Source: Planococcaceae bacterium UBA3370
GTDB taxonomy: Bacteria > Bacillota > Bacilli > Bacillales_A > Planococcaceae
Direction: 5' to 3'
Length of the DNA: 5,853 nucleotides
Assembly: GCA_002360295.1 (NCBI GenBank)
Contig: DEQI01000115.1
Coordinates: 1-5,853 of the forward strand
The notes beneath the pieces were generated by a model. It searched no databases, was not told the origin of the DNA, and saw nothing but the letters and a program-made list of their open reading frames with translations. The position numbers were made by a program, and so were the translations under genes. Position 1 is the first letter of the stretch. Each line of letters opens with the position of its first letter. Positions 1-5,853 of the stretch are shown one piece after another.

Positions 1-45
1 CTTTTTATCTGAATTTTCTTGAAACTTAATTACAATCACAAATAA

Positions 46-53
46 AGTAGGTG
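46..53 (+). promoter_or_regulatory. Ribosome-binding site that decides the regulator start
   Basis: AGTAGGTG matches the AGGAGGTG consensus at seven of eight positions. It leaves only 1 nt before the ATG at 55 but 7 nt before the in-frame ATG at 61, which favours the second ATG as the real start. Confidence 0.55.
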
Positions 54-60
54 TATGGAA

Positions 61-909
61 ATGGTCGAAAATGGGATAGAAAGAATTCGTTCTGGGATCG
101 GTTTATTAAAGCCAACCGAAAAGATTGTGGCGGAGTTTATTGTGAAAAATACTGAAAAAATTATACATATGCCGATTGCGAAGCTATCTTTAGAAACAAA
201 AACAAGTGAAGCGACCATTGTACGGATGTGCCGTGCCCTACATTTCAAAGGATTTAGAGATTTAAAGTTAAGTATAGCCACTTCACTAGGTCAATCTAAA
301 GAAAAAACTCCCTATTTAGAGCTCGAAAAAAACTCAACAATTGATCAAATGATTCAAGCAATCAGTGTTCATCACATACAATCTATACAACAGACATTAA
401 TAGCAAATGATCTACGTGAGCTAAATAAAATTATCCAACAACTGAATAATGCTAGAAAAATTATAGTAGTTGGTGTAGGAGCTTCTGCGGTAGTAGCACT
501 TGATTTAGAACATAAGTTTAAGAGAATCGATAAATGGTGTGAAGCCATTACGGATAGTCATGGACAATTAATTGCCGCAACACATGTAAAACATGAGGAT
601 ATTATTTTTGCTATATCCTTTTCAGGTGAAACAAAAGAAATAATCAATACGGTATCAGAGGCAAAAAAAAATGGCGCAACCATCATCACGATGACGCAAA
701 ACAAAAGAAATGCATTACAGACTTATGCGGATCATTCCTTATTTATTGTTTCAAATGAGGCGATGATTCGGAGTTCAGCTACTGCATCTAGAATTGCACA
801 ATTAACATTAATTGATATTTTGTTTACGGCGGTAGCAACCTTAAATTTTGATCAATCGATTGAAGTGTTAGACAGTACGAGAAAAACAATCGCAGCTTAT
901 TCTCGCTAA
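61..909 (+). CDS. MurR/RpiR-family transcriptional regulator (HTH + SIS domain)
   Basis: Predicted cytoplasmic DNA-binding regulator that senses a phosphorylated sugar. Numbered from the ATG at 61 (282 aa), an RpiR-type helix-turn-helix covers about residues 1-75, with the recognition region around 37-70 (MPIAKLS, SEATIVRMCRALHFKGFRDL). A SIS domain follows from about 120 to 250. It shows the sugar-phosphate loops VGVGASA (137-143) and SFSGET (186-191) and the RSSATASRIAQLTLIDILF block (237-255) typical of this family. The length is normal for RpiR proteins. An in-frame ATG at 55 also exists, but the SD-like AGTAGGTG at 46-53 touches it and is 7 nt from the ATG at 61, so 61 is preferred. It stands first in a co-directional set of sugar uptake and kinase genes, so it probably controls them. 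MurNAc-6-phosphate as effector is inferred from E. coli MurR and the neighbours, not read from the sequence. Family assignment is firm; the ligand is not. Confidence 0.93.
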   Translation: MVENGIERIRSGIGLLKPTEKIVAEFIVKNTEKIIHMPIAKLSLETKTSEATIVRMCRALHFKGFRDLKLSIATSLGQSKEKTPYLELEKNSTIDQMIQAISVHHIQSIQQTLIANDLRELNKIIQQLNNARKIIVVGVGASAVVALDLEHKFKRIDKWCEAITDSHGQLIAATHVKHEDIIFAISFSGETKEIINTVSEAKKNGATIITMTQNKRNALQTYADHSLFIVSNEAMIRSSATASRIAQLTLIDILFTAVATLNFDQSIEVLDSTRKTIAAYSR

Positions 910-968
910 TCAACGGTGGAAACTATTTTTTAGTAGTTGACATAAATACCAATAAGGGGTGTTTACTA

Positions 969-2366
969 ATGAATCACAAAAAAGGGTTGAGGCAATTTTG
1001 GTTATTGTTTGCATTTGTAGGATTGTTGATGTTGTTAGTAGCTTGTTCAGAAGATACACCGAAAGAGGATACAGCATCAGAAACGAATACTGACAATACT
1101 ACAACAACTAGCACAACAACTGAACCGACAAAAGAAGAAGGTTTATCCGGTACATTAGAAATTCAATATTTCGTAGGTGGTTACGGAGATGAATGGTGGA
1201 AACAAGTCATTGGCGATTTTAAAAAAGAGAACCCAAATTTAGAAATTGTTGAGCATGCTGGGCCCAATATTAATACAGAAATGAACACTCGTTGGATTTC
1301 AAATAATCCACCAGATGTTGTGTATATCGATGGAGCTGGCGCAAACGAAACGCAAATGATTGCAGAAGGCCAATTGATGGATATTAGTAGTTTCGTAAAA
1401 GATTTAAAGATGGAAAATGGAACTCCATTATTGGAAAGTTTCATTGTACCTGCTGAAGAAATTGATGGCGGTAAAATTTATTCCTTACCACTTGTATTTG
1501 ATACATGGGGCATTTGGTATGACTCACAATGGTTTGAAGATAATAATTGGCAAGCTCCAACAGATTTTGATACTTGGTTAAGTTCAATGGAGCAAATTAA
1601 AGCAGATACTGGTATATCACCATTTATTACGACTGGTCAACATCCGCAATACTTTGAACGTGGTGTATTAAATCCAGCATTTGCAGCAGCAGGTGGAGAA
1701 GAATTTTTAAATGATTTAAGAAATGGTGTAGTAGAAGCATGGCAAAAGCCAGAAGTTTTAGAAGTGATGACAAAGGTTCAGAAAATGGTAGATGCTAAAG
1801 TAGTAGATTCTGGATTTGCGGCCTATAACCATACGCAATCACAAATGAATTTCTTACTTCATAAAAATGCCTATATTCCGGTAGGCTTCTGGTTACCAAA
1901 CGAAATGAAAAATGACACACCAGGCGATTTCCAATTTGGGTTTACACCAACACCTATGAATGATCCAGGAGAACCATTAGCATTAGTACCCGATATTCGT
2001 ACAATAGCAGTTGCTGAAAAGGCAAAAAATCCGGAAGCAGCAAAAGCATTCCTTGAGTTTATTTTCACAGAACAGTATGCACAAGATTTTGCGGCATCAA
2101 CAGGAGCGATTATGAATTTAAAAAGTGTAGATCTTTCTGGGAATACAAATGTGCCGAAGTTCTTAACGGGGATCAATGACATGATTAATAATCCAAGTGC
2201 TGTACAAATTTATCAACGTCACACGCCGAACGCAGATGAACAAAAAATCGCTGTAGAAATTACGAATGAAATTAAACTACAACTTGTCGAAGTTTTATTA
2301 GGGAAGAAAACAGCGGAGCAATTTGTCGAAATATTGACAAAAAAAGCCCAAGAATTACGGAAATAA
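969..2366 (+). CDS. Sugar ABC transporter substrate-binding lipoprotein (SBP_bac_1/UgpB-like)
   Basis: Extracellular, membrane-anchored sugar receptor of an ABC importer, 465 aa. The N-terminus has a KKGLR charged region, a hydrophobic stretch (10-25) and the lipobox L23-V24-A25-C26, so Cys26 should be lipidated. Residues 27-60 form a Thr/Glu/Asp-rich low-complexity tether with runs of threonine. The solute-binding fold follows: GDEWWKQVIGDFKKENPN (73-90), NPPDVVYIDGAGA (113-125), AEGQLMDIS (132-140), the aromatic-rich DTWGIWYDSQWF (178-189), and a late GFWLPNEM segment (306-313). These are hallmarks of the COG1653 carbohydrate group. The NPPDV-GAGA-AEGQLMD pattern recalls, from memory, amino-sugar binders of the NgcE type, which supports an amino-sugar ligand only weakly. 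AAGGGGTG at 954-961 is a well-placed SD for the ATG. Two permeases follow after a 131-bp gap. The exact ligand cannot be read from the sequence; MurNAc, GlcNAc or a disaccharide are candidates. Confidence 0.93.
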   Translation: MNHKKGLRQFWLLFAFVGLLMLLVACSEDTPKEDTASETNTDNTTTTSTTTEPTKEEGLSGTLEIQYFVGGYGDEWWKQVIGDFKKENPNLEIVEHAGPNINTEMNTRWISNNPPDVVYIDGAGANETQMIAEGQLMDISSFVKDLKMENGTPLLESFIVPAEEIDGGKIYSLPLVFDTWGIWYDSQWFEDNNWQAPTDFDTWLSSMEQIKADTGISPFITTGQHPQYFERGVLNPAFAAAGGEEFLNDLRNGVVEAWQKPEVLEVMTKVQKMVDAKVVDSGFAAYNHTQSQMNFLLHKNAYIPVGFWLPNEMKNDTPGDFQFGFTPTPMNDPGEPLALVPDIRTIAVAEKAKNPEAAKAFLEFIFTEQYAQDFAASTGAIMNLKSVDLSGNTNVPKFLTGINDMINNPSAVQIYQRHTPNADEQKIAVEITNEIKLQLVEVLLGKKTAEQFVEILTKKAQELRK

Positions 2367-2450
2367 CGACATGTATATGGTATGAAATGACGGCTAAGGT
2401 GTAATTGATAATGAAAGGATTCGGGATGTTTGGAAAGATTTCTTTCTAGC

Positions 2451-2494
2451 CTCCCCTTCCTTTCTCTATAGACTCCAATGAGAGGAGGAAGGAG
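2451..2494 (+). promoter_or_regulatory. Hairpin sequestering the permease ribosome-binding site
   Basis: A pyrimidine-rich strand (CCTTCCTTTCTC, 2455-2466) can pair with the purine-rich SD strand at 2480-2492, leaving a 13-nt loop (2467-2479). The paired blocks are 2455-2460 with 2487-2492, 2461-2462 with 2485-2486 (one U-A, one U-G), and 2463-2466 with 2480-2483, with G2484 bulged. That is 12 pairs, all but one Watson-Crick. The SD AGGAGG (2483-2488) of the permease at 2498 lies wholly inside the stem. No U-run follows, so this is not an intrinsic terminator. It sits between a binding-protein gene and a membrane permease gene, where structures that lower downstream expression or protect the upstream mRNA are common. 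Pairing was read by eye; no folding energy was computed. Confidence 0.45.
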
Positions 2495-2497
2495 TAA

Positions 2498-3391
2498 ATG
2501 GCTTATAAATCCAAACAATATTACTTATTTTTAGCCTTTTGTTTACTTCCAACATTTATATTATTTCTCGTCTTTACCGTGTACCCGATGCTCGGAGGCT
2601 TATATTATTCCTTTTTTGAATGGTCAGGCACGAGCTCGGTCAAAACATTTATTGGTTTAGAAAATTACGTAAAACTTTGGAATGATTCAGTGATAAAAAA
2701 GGCAATATTTAATGACTTCTTCTTCGTATTTATAAAAATTATAGGGATTATGACGCTCTCTTTATTTTTTGCTGTCGCATTAACACAGCTTCGAATCAAA
2801 GAGGCCCCCTTTTATCGTATCGTATTTTTCTTTCCGAACATTATGTCCGTTGTAGTCATCGGTATTTTATGGCAGTTCATTTATGATCCAAGTATCGGAA
2901 TTGTTAACAGCTTTTTAACGAAAATTGGATTAACCGAATGGGCTCGTCCTTGGCTCGGAGATATGACTTGGGTACTACCAAGTATTGCTATTCCTGCGAT
3001 TTGGGCAGGAATCGGACTATTCATGCTATTGCTTATGGGGGGAATTTCTAATGTTCCGAAAAGCTTATACGAAGCAGCAGAAATAGATGGCGCCTCAGAA
3101 TGGCAACAATTTTGGCAAATAACTGTACCTTTAGTTTGGCCTCAAATTAAAACTTCCATTTTATATATCATTATTACATCATTAAACGGCTCTTTCGTAT
3201 TAGTACAGGTGATGACGGGCGGTGGACCAGGAAGTGCGTCGGAAGTAATGGGCTCGTACTTATACCAACGCGCATTTGAGGACTTCCAATTTGGCTATGG
3301 CGCGGCAATCGGCGTATTAATTTTAGTCGTGTCACTGGGCACCGTATTAATATCACAATTTATTTTGAAAAAAGAAAAAGTAGAATATTAA
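2498..3391 (+). CDS. Sugar ABC transporter permease, MalF/UgpA type
   Basis: Inner-membrane subunit of the carbohydrate importer (COG1175 group), 297 aa, a normal length for the short Gram-positive form without a large MalF periplasmic loop. Six membrane segments are visible at about residues 9-33, 72-96, 106-128, 157-181, 218-238 and 266-290. FIGLENYVKLW (51-61) follows the first segment, as is usual in the family. The cytoplasmic EAA loop that docks onto the ATPase is clear: E192-A193-A194, G198, then the WQITVPLVWP tail (206-215). MTGGGPGSASEVMGSYLYQRAF (239-260) is another family signature. The start is supported by the strong SD AGGAGG at 2483-2488, 9 nt upstream, although that site can be hidden in a hairpin. 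The second permease begins 10 nt after the stop, so the pair should form a heterodimeric channel. Confidence 0.95.
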   Translation: MAYKSKQYYLFLAFCLLPTFILFLVFTVYPMLGGLYYSFFEWSGTSSVKTFIGLENYVKLWNDSVIKKAIFNDFFFVFIKIIGIMTLSLFFAVALTQLRIKEAPFYRIVFFFPNIMSVVVIGILWQFIYDPSIGIVNSFLTKIGLTEWARPWLGDMTWVLPSIAIPAIWAGIGLFMLLLMGGISNVPKSLYEAAEIDGASEWQQFWQITVPLVWPQIKTSILYIIITSLNGSFVLVQVMTGGGPGSASEVMGSYLYQRAFEDFQFGYGAAIGVLILVVSLGTVLISQFILKKEKVEY

Positions 3392-3401
3392 AAGGAGGAT
3401 T

Positions 3402-4229
3402 ATGATGAAAGCTTTTTCACAAATACTTGTACGAATTCCGCTTTTACTATGGGCTATGATCGTAATTCTCCCACTAGTTTGGATGTTTATGGGCGCATTT
3501 AAAACGAATGCTGAAATATTTACTTCACCATGGGCGCTCCCGAAAACGTTTAACTTTTCAAACTTTGTACGTGCCTGGAATGACTTTAATATTGGTCGTG
3601 CCTTTTTAAATAGTTTTTTCGTTACCGTTTTAGGTTCAGTTTTAACATTATTACTATCAATCCCGACCGCATACGCATTAGAACGAATTCGCTCAAAAAT
3701 TGGCGAAGTGCTATTAAATGTATATTTAGCTTCCATGATGATTCCATCTGTTTTAGGATGGATTCCCCTCTTCTTCTTATTAATGAAGCTCAATTTACTA
3801 GATAATTTATGGGCATTATCCCTTGTATACGCCATTTCACATGTGCCATTTACTATTTTTATTTTAATTAGTTTTATTGGGAATATTCCAAAGGAGCTTG
3901 AAGAAGCAGCCGAAGTCGATGGGATGAGTCCTTATGGCATTTTGTTTAAAATCGTTACACCGTTAATCAAATCTGGGATTATGACCGTTACCATTTTAAA
4001 TGCCATTTCTTATTGGAATGAGTTTTTCATGGCGCTCATCATATTACAAACTGAAAGCAAAAATACACTAGGGGTAGCGATGAACCTACTAAAAACGAAA
4101 GCTCAATATGAAAGTGCGTGGGGTGTATTATTTGCAGGTTTATGTATTGCAGTTATTCCAGTCATTATTTTCTATACAATTTTCCAACGTTCCATTGTCA
4201 AGGGAATGACAGAAGGGGCCATTAAATAG
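3402..4229 (+). CDS. Sugar ABC transporter permease, MalG/UgpE type
   Basis: Second membrane subunit of the importer (COG0395 group), 275 aa. Six hydrophobic segments lie at about residues 12-32, 69-92, 103-129, 136-160, 190-214 and 240-262. The EAA loop reads E168-A169-A170-E-V-D-G174 and runs on to IVTPLIKSG (184-192), the ATPase-docking element. The end, FQRSIVKGMTEGAIK, matches the conserved MalG-type C-terminus. Two in-frame ATGs exist: 3402 and 3405. The SD AAAGGAGG (3391-3398) overlaps the stop of the preceding permease and leaves 3 nt before the first and 6 nt before the second, so 3405 (274 aa) may be the true start. No ATP-binding subunit is encoded in the window. In Bacillales such CUT1-type importers commonly share one ATPase (MsmX) encoded elsewhere, and the same is inferred here. 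Confidence 0.95.
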   Translation: MMKAFSQILVRIPLLLWAMIVILPLVWMFMGAFKTNAEIFTSPWALPKTFNFSNFVRAWNDFNIGRAFLNSFFVTVLGSVLTLLLSIPTAYALERIRSKIGEVLLNVYLASMMIPSVLGWIPLFFLLMKLNLLDNLWALSLVYAISHVPFTIFILISFIGNIPKELEEAAEVDGMSPYGILFKIVTPLIKSGIMTVTILNAISYWNEFFMALIILQTESKNTLGVAMNLLKTKAQYESAWGVLFAGLCIAVIPVIIFYTIFQRSIVKGMTEGAIK

Positions 4230-4239
4230 GAGGAATCAT

Positions 4240-5271
4240 ATGGAATTCCAAGCAGCCCAACGATTTATTGAACAATCCATTGAACAAAATGTATTACCAG
4301 GCGCAGTCCTTTGTATTGCAAATAAAAAGGATATTGTACTCACTAAAGCTTTTGGCAAGGCACATGTTAAAAAGGATATTTTAATGAATGAAAATACATT
4401 ATTTGACGTTGCCTCATTAACAAAAGTGGTGGCAACAGCTCCTGCCATTTTGTTATTGCTAGAACAAGGATTACTCGACTTAGATGATTCAATCGCTTAC
4501 TATTTCCCGGAGTTACAAGGATATCATGAAGAAGTAACAATTAAACATTTACTGACACATACGAGTGGCTTTCAACCAGAAGTGAAGTTTTATTTGGAGC
4601 CCCATAGAAAGCCATTAGAAGTCATTTCGCAAATACAAAATCGTAAAGTAATAGATTCAGAAGTGATTTACAGTGATGTGAATTATATTTTGCTTGGTAT
4701 GCTCCTAGAAAAAGTTACTGGGGAACCACTTGATTTGTTTGCAGAAAAAAATATCTTTCTGCCATTACAAATGAAGCAAACGCTATTTACTCCCCCACTT
4801 AGTTTACAGTGGCAAATAGCGGCAACTGAATATCGCGATCATTTACAAGATTACCAATGGGGGGATGTTCATGATGAAAATGCCCATTATTTTGGTGGTG
4901 TGAGCGGTCATGCAGGACTCTTTTCAACCGCTAAAGATTTAGCTCGTTTTGCACAAGCGTTTATGGAGGGGCAATCTTCTATCCTTGCAGAGAAAACGAA
5001 ACAACTTAGCAAACAATCTTATACGAAGGGGCATGATGAACAGCGCGGATTAGGCTGGCAACTGTATAGTCATCCAAATTTTTCAGGTCAATATTTACAG
5101 GATGGTTTTGGACATACGGGATTTACTGGGACGTCCATTTGGGTGTCAGATGCGCAAGAAATCGTCATTGTACTATTAACAAATCGCGTACATTACGGGC
5201 GACAGTGTACTATTCATAGATTTCGACGGATACTGCACAACTTAATTGCATTAGAAAACAATAGGAAATAA
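4240..5271 (+). CDS. Serine hydrolase of the beta-lactamase/PBP4* fold, AmiE (YbbE)-like, probably cytoplasmic
   Basis: Predicted serine-dependent amidase or esterase of 343 aa (PF00144-type fold). The nucleophile motif is S59-L60-T61-K62 (VASLTKVVAT). The second motif is Y144-S145-D146, followed by VNYILLGMLLEKVTGE, and the third is H292-T293-G294 in GFGHTGFTGTS. The block GDVHDENAHYFGGVSGHAGLFSTAKDL (208-234) and the late LLTNRVHYGR resemble the AmiE/YbbE group of B. subtilis, an N-acetylmuramyl-L-alanine amidase that strips peptides from MurNAc. Unlike the exported B. subtilis enzyme, the N-terminus (MEFQAAQRFIEQSIEQ) has no signal peptide or membrane segment, so the enzyme should stay in the cytoplasm. 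The SD AGGAGG (4228-4233) overlaps the permease stop codon and is 6 nt from the ATG, suggesting translational coupling. Next to an importer and a sugar kinase it may trim imported muropeptides. Fold is firm; substrate is inference, and a generic esterase or D-aminopeptidase remains possible. Confidence 0.9.
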   Translation: MEFQAAQRFIEQSIEQNVLPGAVLCIANKKDIVLTKAFGKAHVKKDILMNENTLFDVASLTKVVATAPAILLLLEQGLLDLDDSIAYYFPELQGYHEEVTIKHLLTHTSGFQPEVKFYLEPHRKPLEVISQIQNRKVIDSEVIYSDVNYILLGMLLEKVTGEPLDLFAEKNIFLPLQMKQTLFTPPLSLQWQIAATEYRDHLQDYQWGDVHDENAHYFGGVSGHAGLFSTAKDLARFAQAFMEGQSSILAEKTKQLSKQSYTKGHDEQRGLGWQLYSHPNFSGQYLQDGFGHTGFTGTSIWVSDAQEIVIVLLTNRVHYGRQCTIHRFRRILHNLIALENNRK

Positions 5272-5275
5272 GGTG

Positions 5276-5853
5276 TTGAGCATAGCCAAACAATATTTGA
5301 TTGGTATTGACGGTGGTGGAACAAAAACGCGTTGTGTTATCGGAGACATAGAGGGCCATATTATTAGTCATACAGTAAGCACATCTGGCAATATAAACGC
5401 GATTCCACTAGCTCAATTACATGACATGTTGAAAAATTTGATTGAAAACACTCTATCCCACACAAACATCCCTTTAGACGATGTGCTTCAAATTTATATT
5501 TGTTTAGCTGGGGCAGATCGAGTATATGAAAGGGAAAAAATATATCAATCCTTTGCAGGTAGTAAGTTGTTTGACAAAATAATCATTCTAAGTGATGCGC
5601 ATGCCGCTTTAGCAGCAGGTACATGGGGGAATTCAGGAACATTATTAATTGCAGGGACAGGTTCTATCGTTTATGGCTGGAATGGTGAGCATACTTTTCG
5701 AGTAGGCGGCTGGGGCTATTTGTTAGGGGACGAAGGCAGCGGGTTTCACCTTGGAAAAATGGCTATACGCTCTATTTTGGAGTCCTATGATGCGAAGGTT
5801 CCAATGCGACCATTCCAACAAAATATATTGACCCATTTTCATGTACAGCATCC
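5276..5853 (+). CDS. BadF/BadG-type sugar kinase, MurK/N-acetylglucosamine kinase-like (3' partial)
   Basis: N-terminal 192 codons of a cytoplasmic ATP-dependent sugar kinase of the ASKHA fold (BcrAD/BadF/BadG family, PF01869); the rest lies beyond the right edge. Numbered from the TTG at 5276, the phosphate-1 loop is IGIDGGGTKTR (9-19), ICLAGADR is the inner strand and turn, LSDAHAAL (105-112) includes the likely catalytic Asp107, AGTGSI (126-131) is phosphate-2, and GGWGYLLGDEGSGFHLG (144-160) is a strong signature of GlcNAc/MurNAc/glucosamine kinases. Relatives include Clostridium acetobutylicum MurK and mammalian NAGK. There is no ATG in the right place: the frame opens after a stop at 5252-5254, and TTG 5276 or GTG 5273 are the only sensible starts, served by AGGA at 5263-5266 inside the end of the upstream gene. 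The gene starts within 5 nt of the hydrolase stop. Such a kinase is what an ABC route needs, since ABC import does not phosphorylate the sugar. The exact sugar is unresolved. Confidence 0.9.
   Translation, partial: MSIAKQYLIGIDGGGTKTRCVIGDIEGHIISHTVSTSGNINAIPLAQLHDMLKNLIENTLSHTNIPLDDVLQIYICLAGADRVYEREKIYQSFAGSKLFDKIIILSDAHAALAAGTWGNSGTLLIAGTGSIVYGWNGEHTFRVGGWGYLLGDEGSGFHLGKMAIRSILESYDAKVPMRPFQQNILTHFHVQH

Noticed and set aside
19..36. Possible promoter for the regulator (TTGAAA at 19-24, TACAAT at 31-36)
   Set aside because: The two boxes are only 6 bp apart. TTGAAA has no good -10 at 17 bp, and TACAAT has no -35 at 16-18 bp. The window starts too close to judge.
1..54. Tail of an upstream gene (possibly murQ)
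   Set aside because: Stops occur in all three forward frames within the first 30 bases, and too few codons remain to identify any protein.
910..940. Inverted repeats TCAAC/GTTGA and AACTA/TAGTT between regulator and binding-protein gene, with a T-run between the arms
   Set aside because: Arms are only 5 bp and the T-run lies in the loop rather than after a GC-rich stem, so it is not a terminator. Operator function cannot be argued from so short a match.
937..942. Perfect TTGACA -35 box in front of the binding-protein gene
   Set aside because: At 16-19 bp spacing the -10 region would fall on the SD spacer and start codon, with no good TATAAT match. It would start transcription inside the gene, so it is probably a chance match.
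1098..1126. ACA/ACT-rich low-complexity repeat
   Set aside because: It encodes the Thr-rich tether behind the lipidated cysteine of the binding protein, a common feature of such lipoproteins, and needs no separate explanation.
3353..3835. 160-codon open frame on the minus strand across the permease junction
   Set aside because: It is antisense to two clear permease genes, shows no recognisable motif and is best explained as a shadow of the coding strand. The same holds for the minus-strand frames at 1181-1444, 1871-2182 and 2219-2518.

Overview
The window is AT-rich, with strong AGGAGG-type Shine-Dalgarno sites and short intergenic gaps. The proteins look typical of Bacillales, perhaps the Lysinibacillus/Solibacillus/Bacillus neighbourhood; the genus is a guess from protein style. 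All six genes lie on the + strand and look like one operon or a closely coupled gene set. No intrinsic terminator, RNA gene, mobile element or CRISPR array was seen.

Layout: (1) about 61-909, a MurR/RpiR-type regulator with an N-terminal helix-turn-helix and a C-terminal SIS sugar-phosphate domain; (2) 969-2366, a lipoprotein sugar-binding protein of an ABC importer; (3) a 131-bp gap holding a hairpin that buries the next ribosome-binding site; (4) 2498-3391 and 3402-4229, the two MalF/MalG-type permeases; (5) 4240-5271, a beta-lactamase-fold serine hydrolase that resembles the AmiE/YbbE muropeptide amidase group but has no signal peptide; (6) from about 5276 past the right edge, a BadF/BadG-type sugar kinase resembling N-acetylglucosamine/N-acetylmuramate kinases (MurK/NAGK), truncated by the window.

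Working model (inference): this is a cell-wall amino-sugar salvage locus. It parallels the B. subtilis murQ-murR-murP-amiE-nagZ-ybbC cluster, but the PTS transporter MurP, which imports and phosphorylates at once, is replaced by an ABC importer plus a separate cytoplasmic kinase. The binding protein would capture MurNAc, GlcNAc-MurNAc or a MurNAc-peptide outside, and the permeases would import it using a shared MsmX-type ATPase encoded elsewhere. The signal-less hydrolase could trim the peptide inside, the kinase would make the 6-phosphate, and the SIS-domain regulator would sense that sugar phosphate. The etherase MurQ, NagZ and YbbC/NamZ would be expected just outside the window, but none is visible here. 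An importer and kinase for another amino sugar, such as GlcNAc or chitobiose, is the main alternative.
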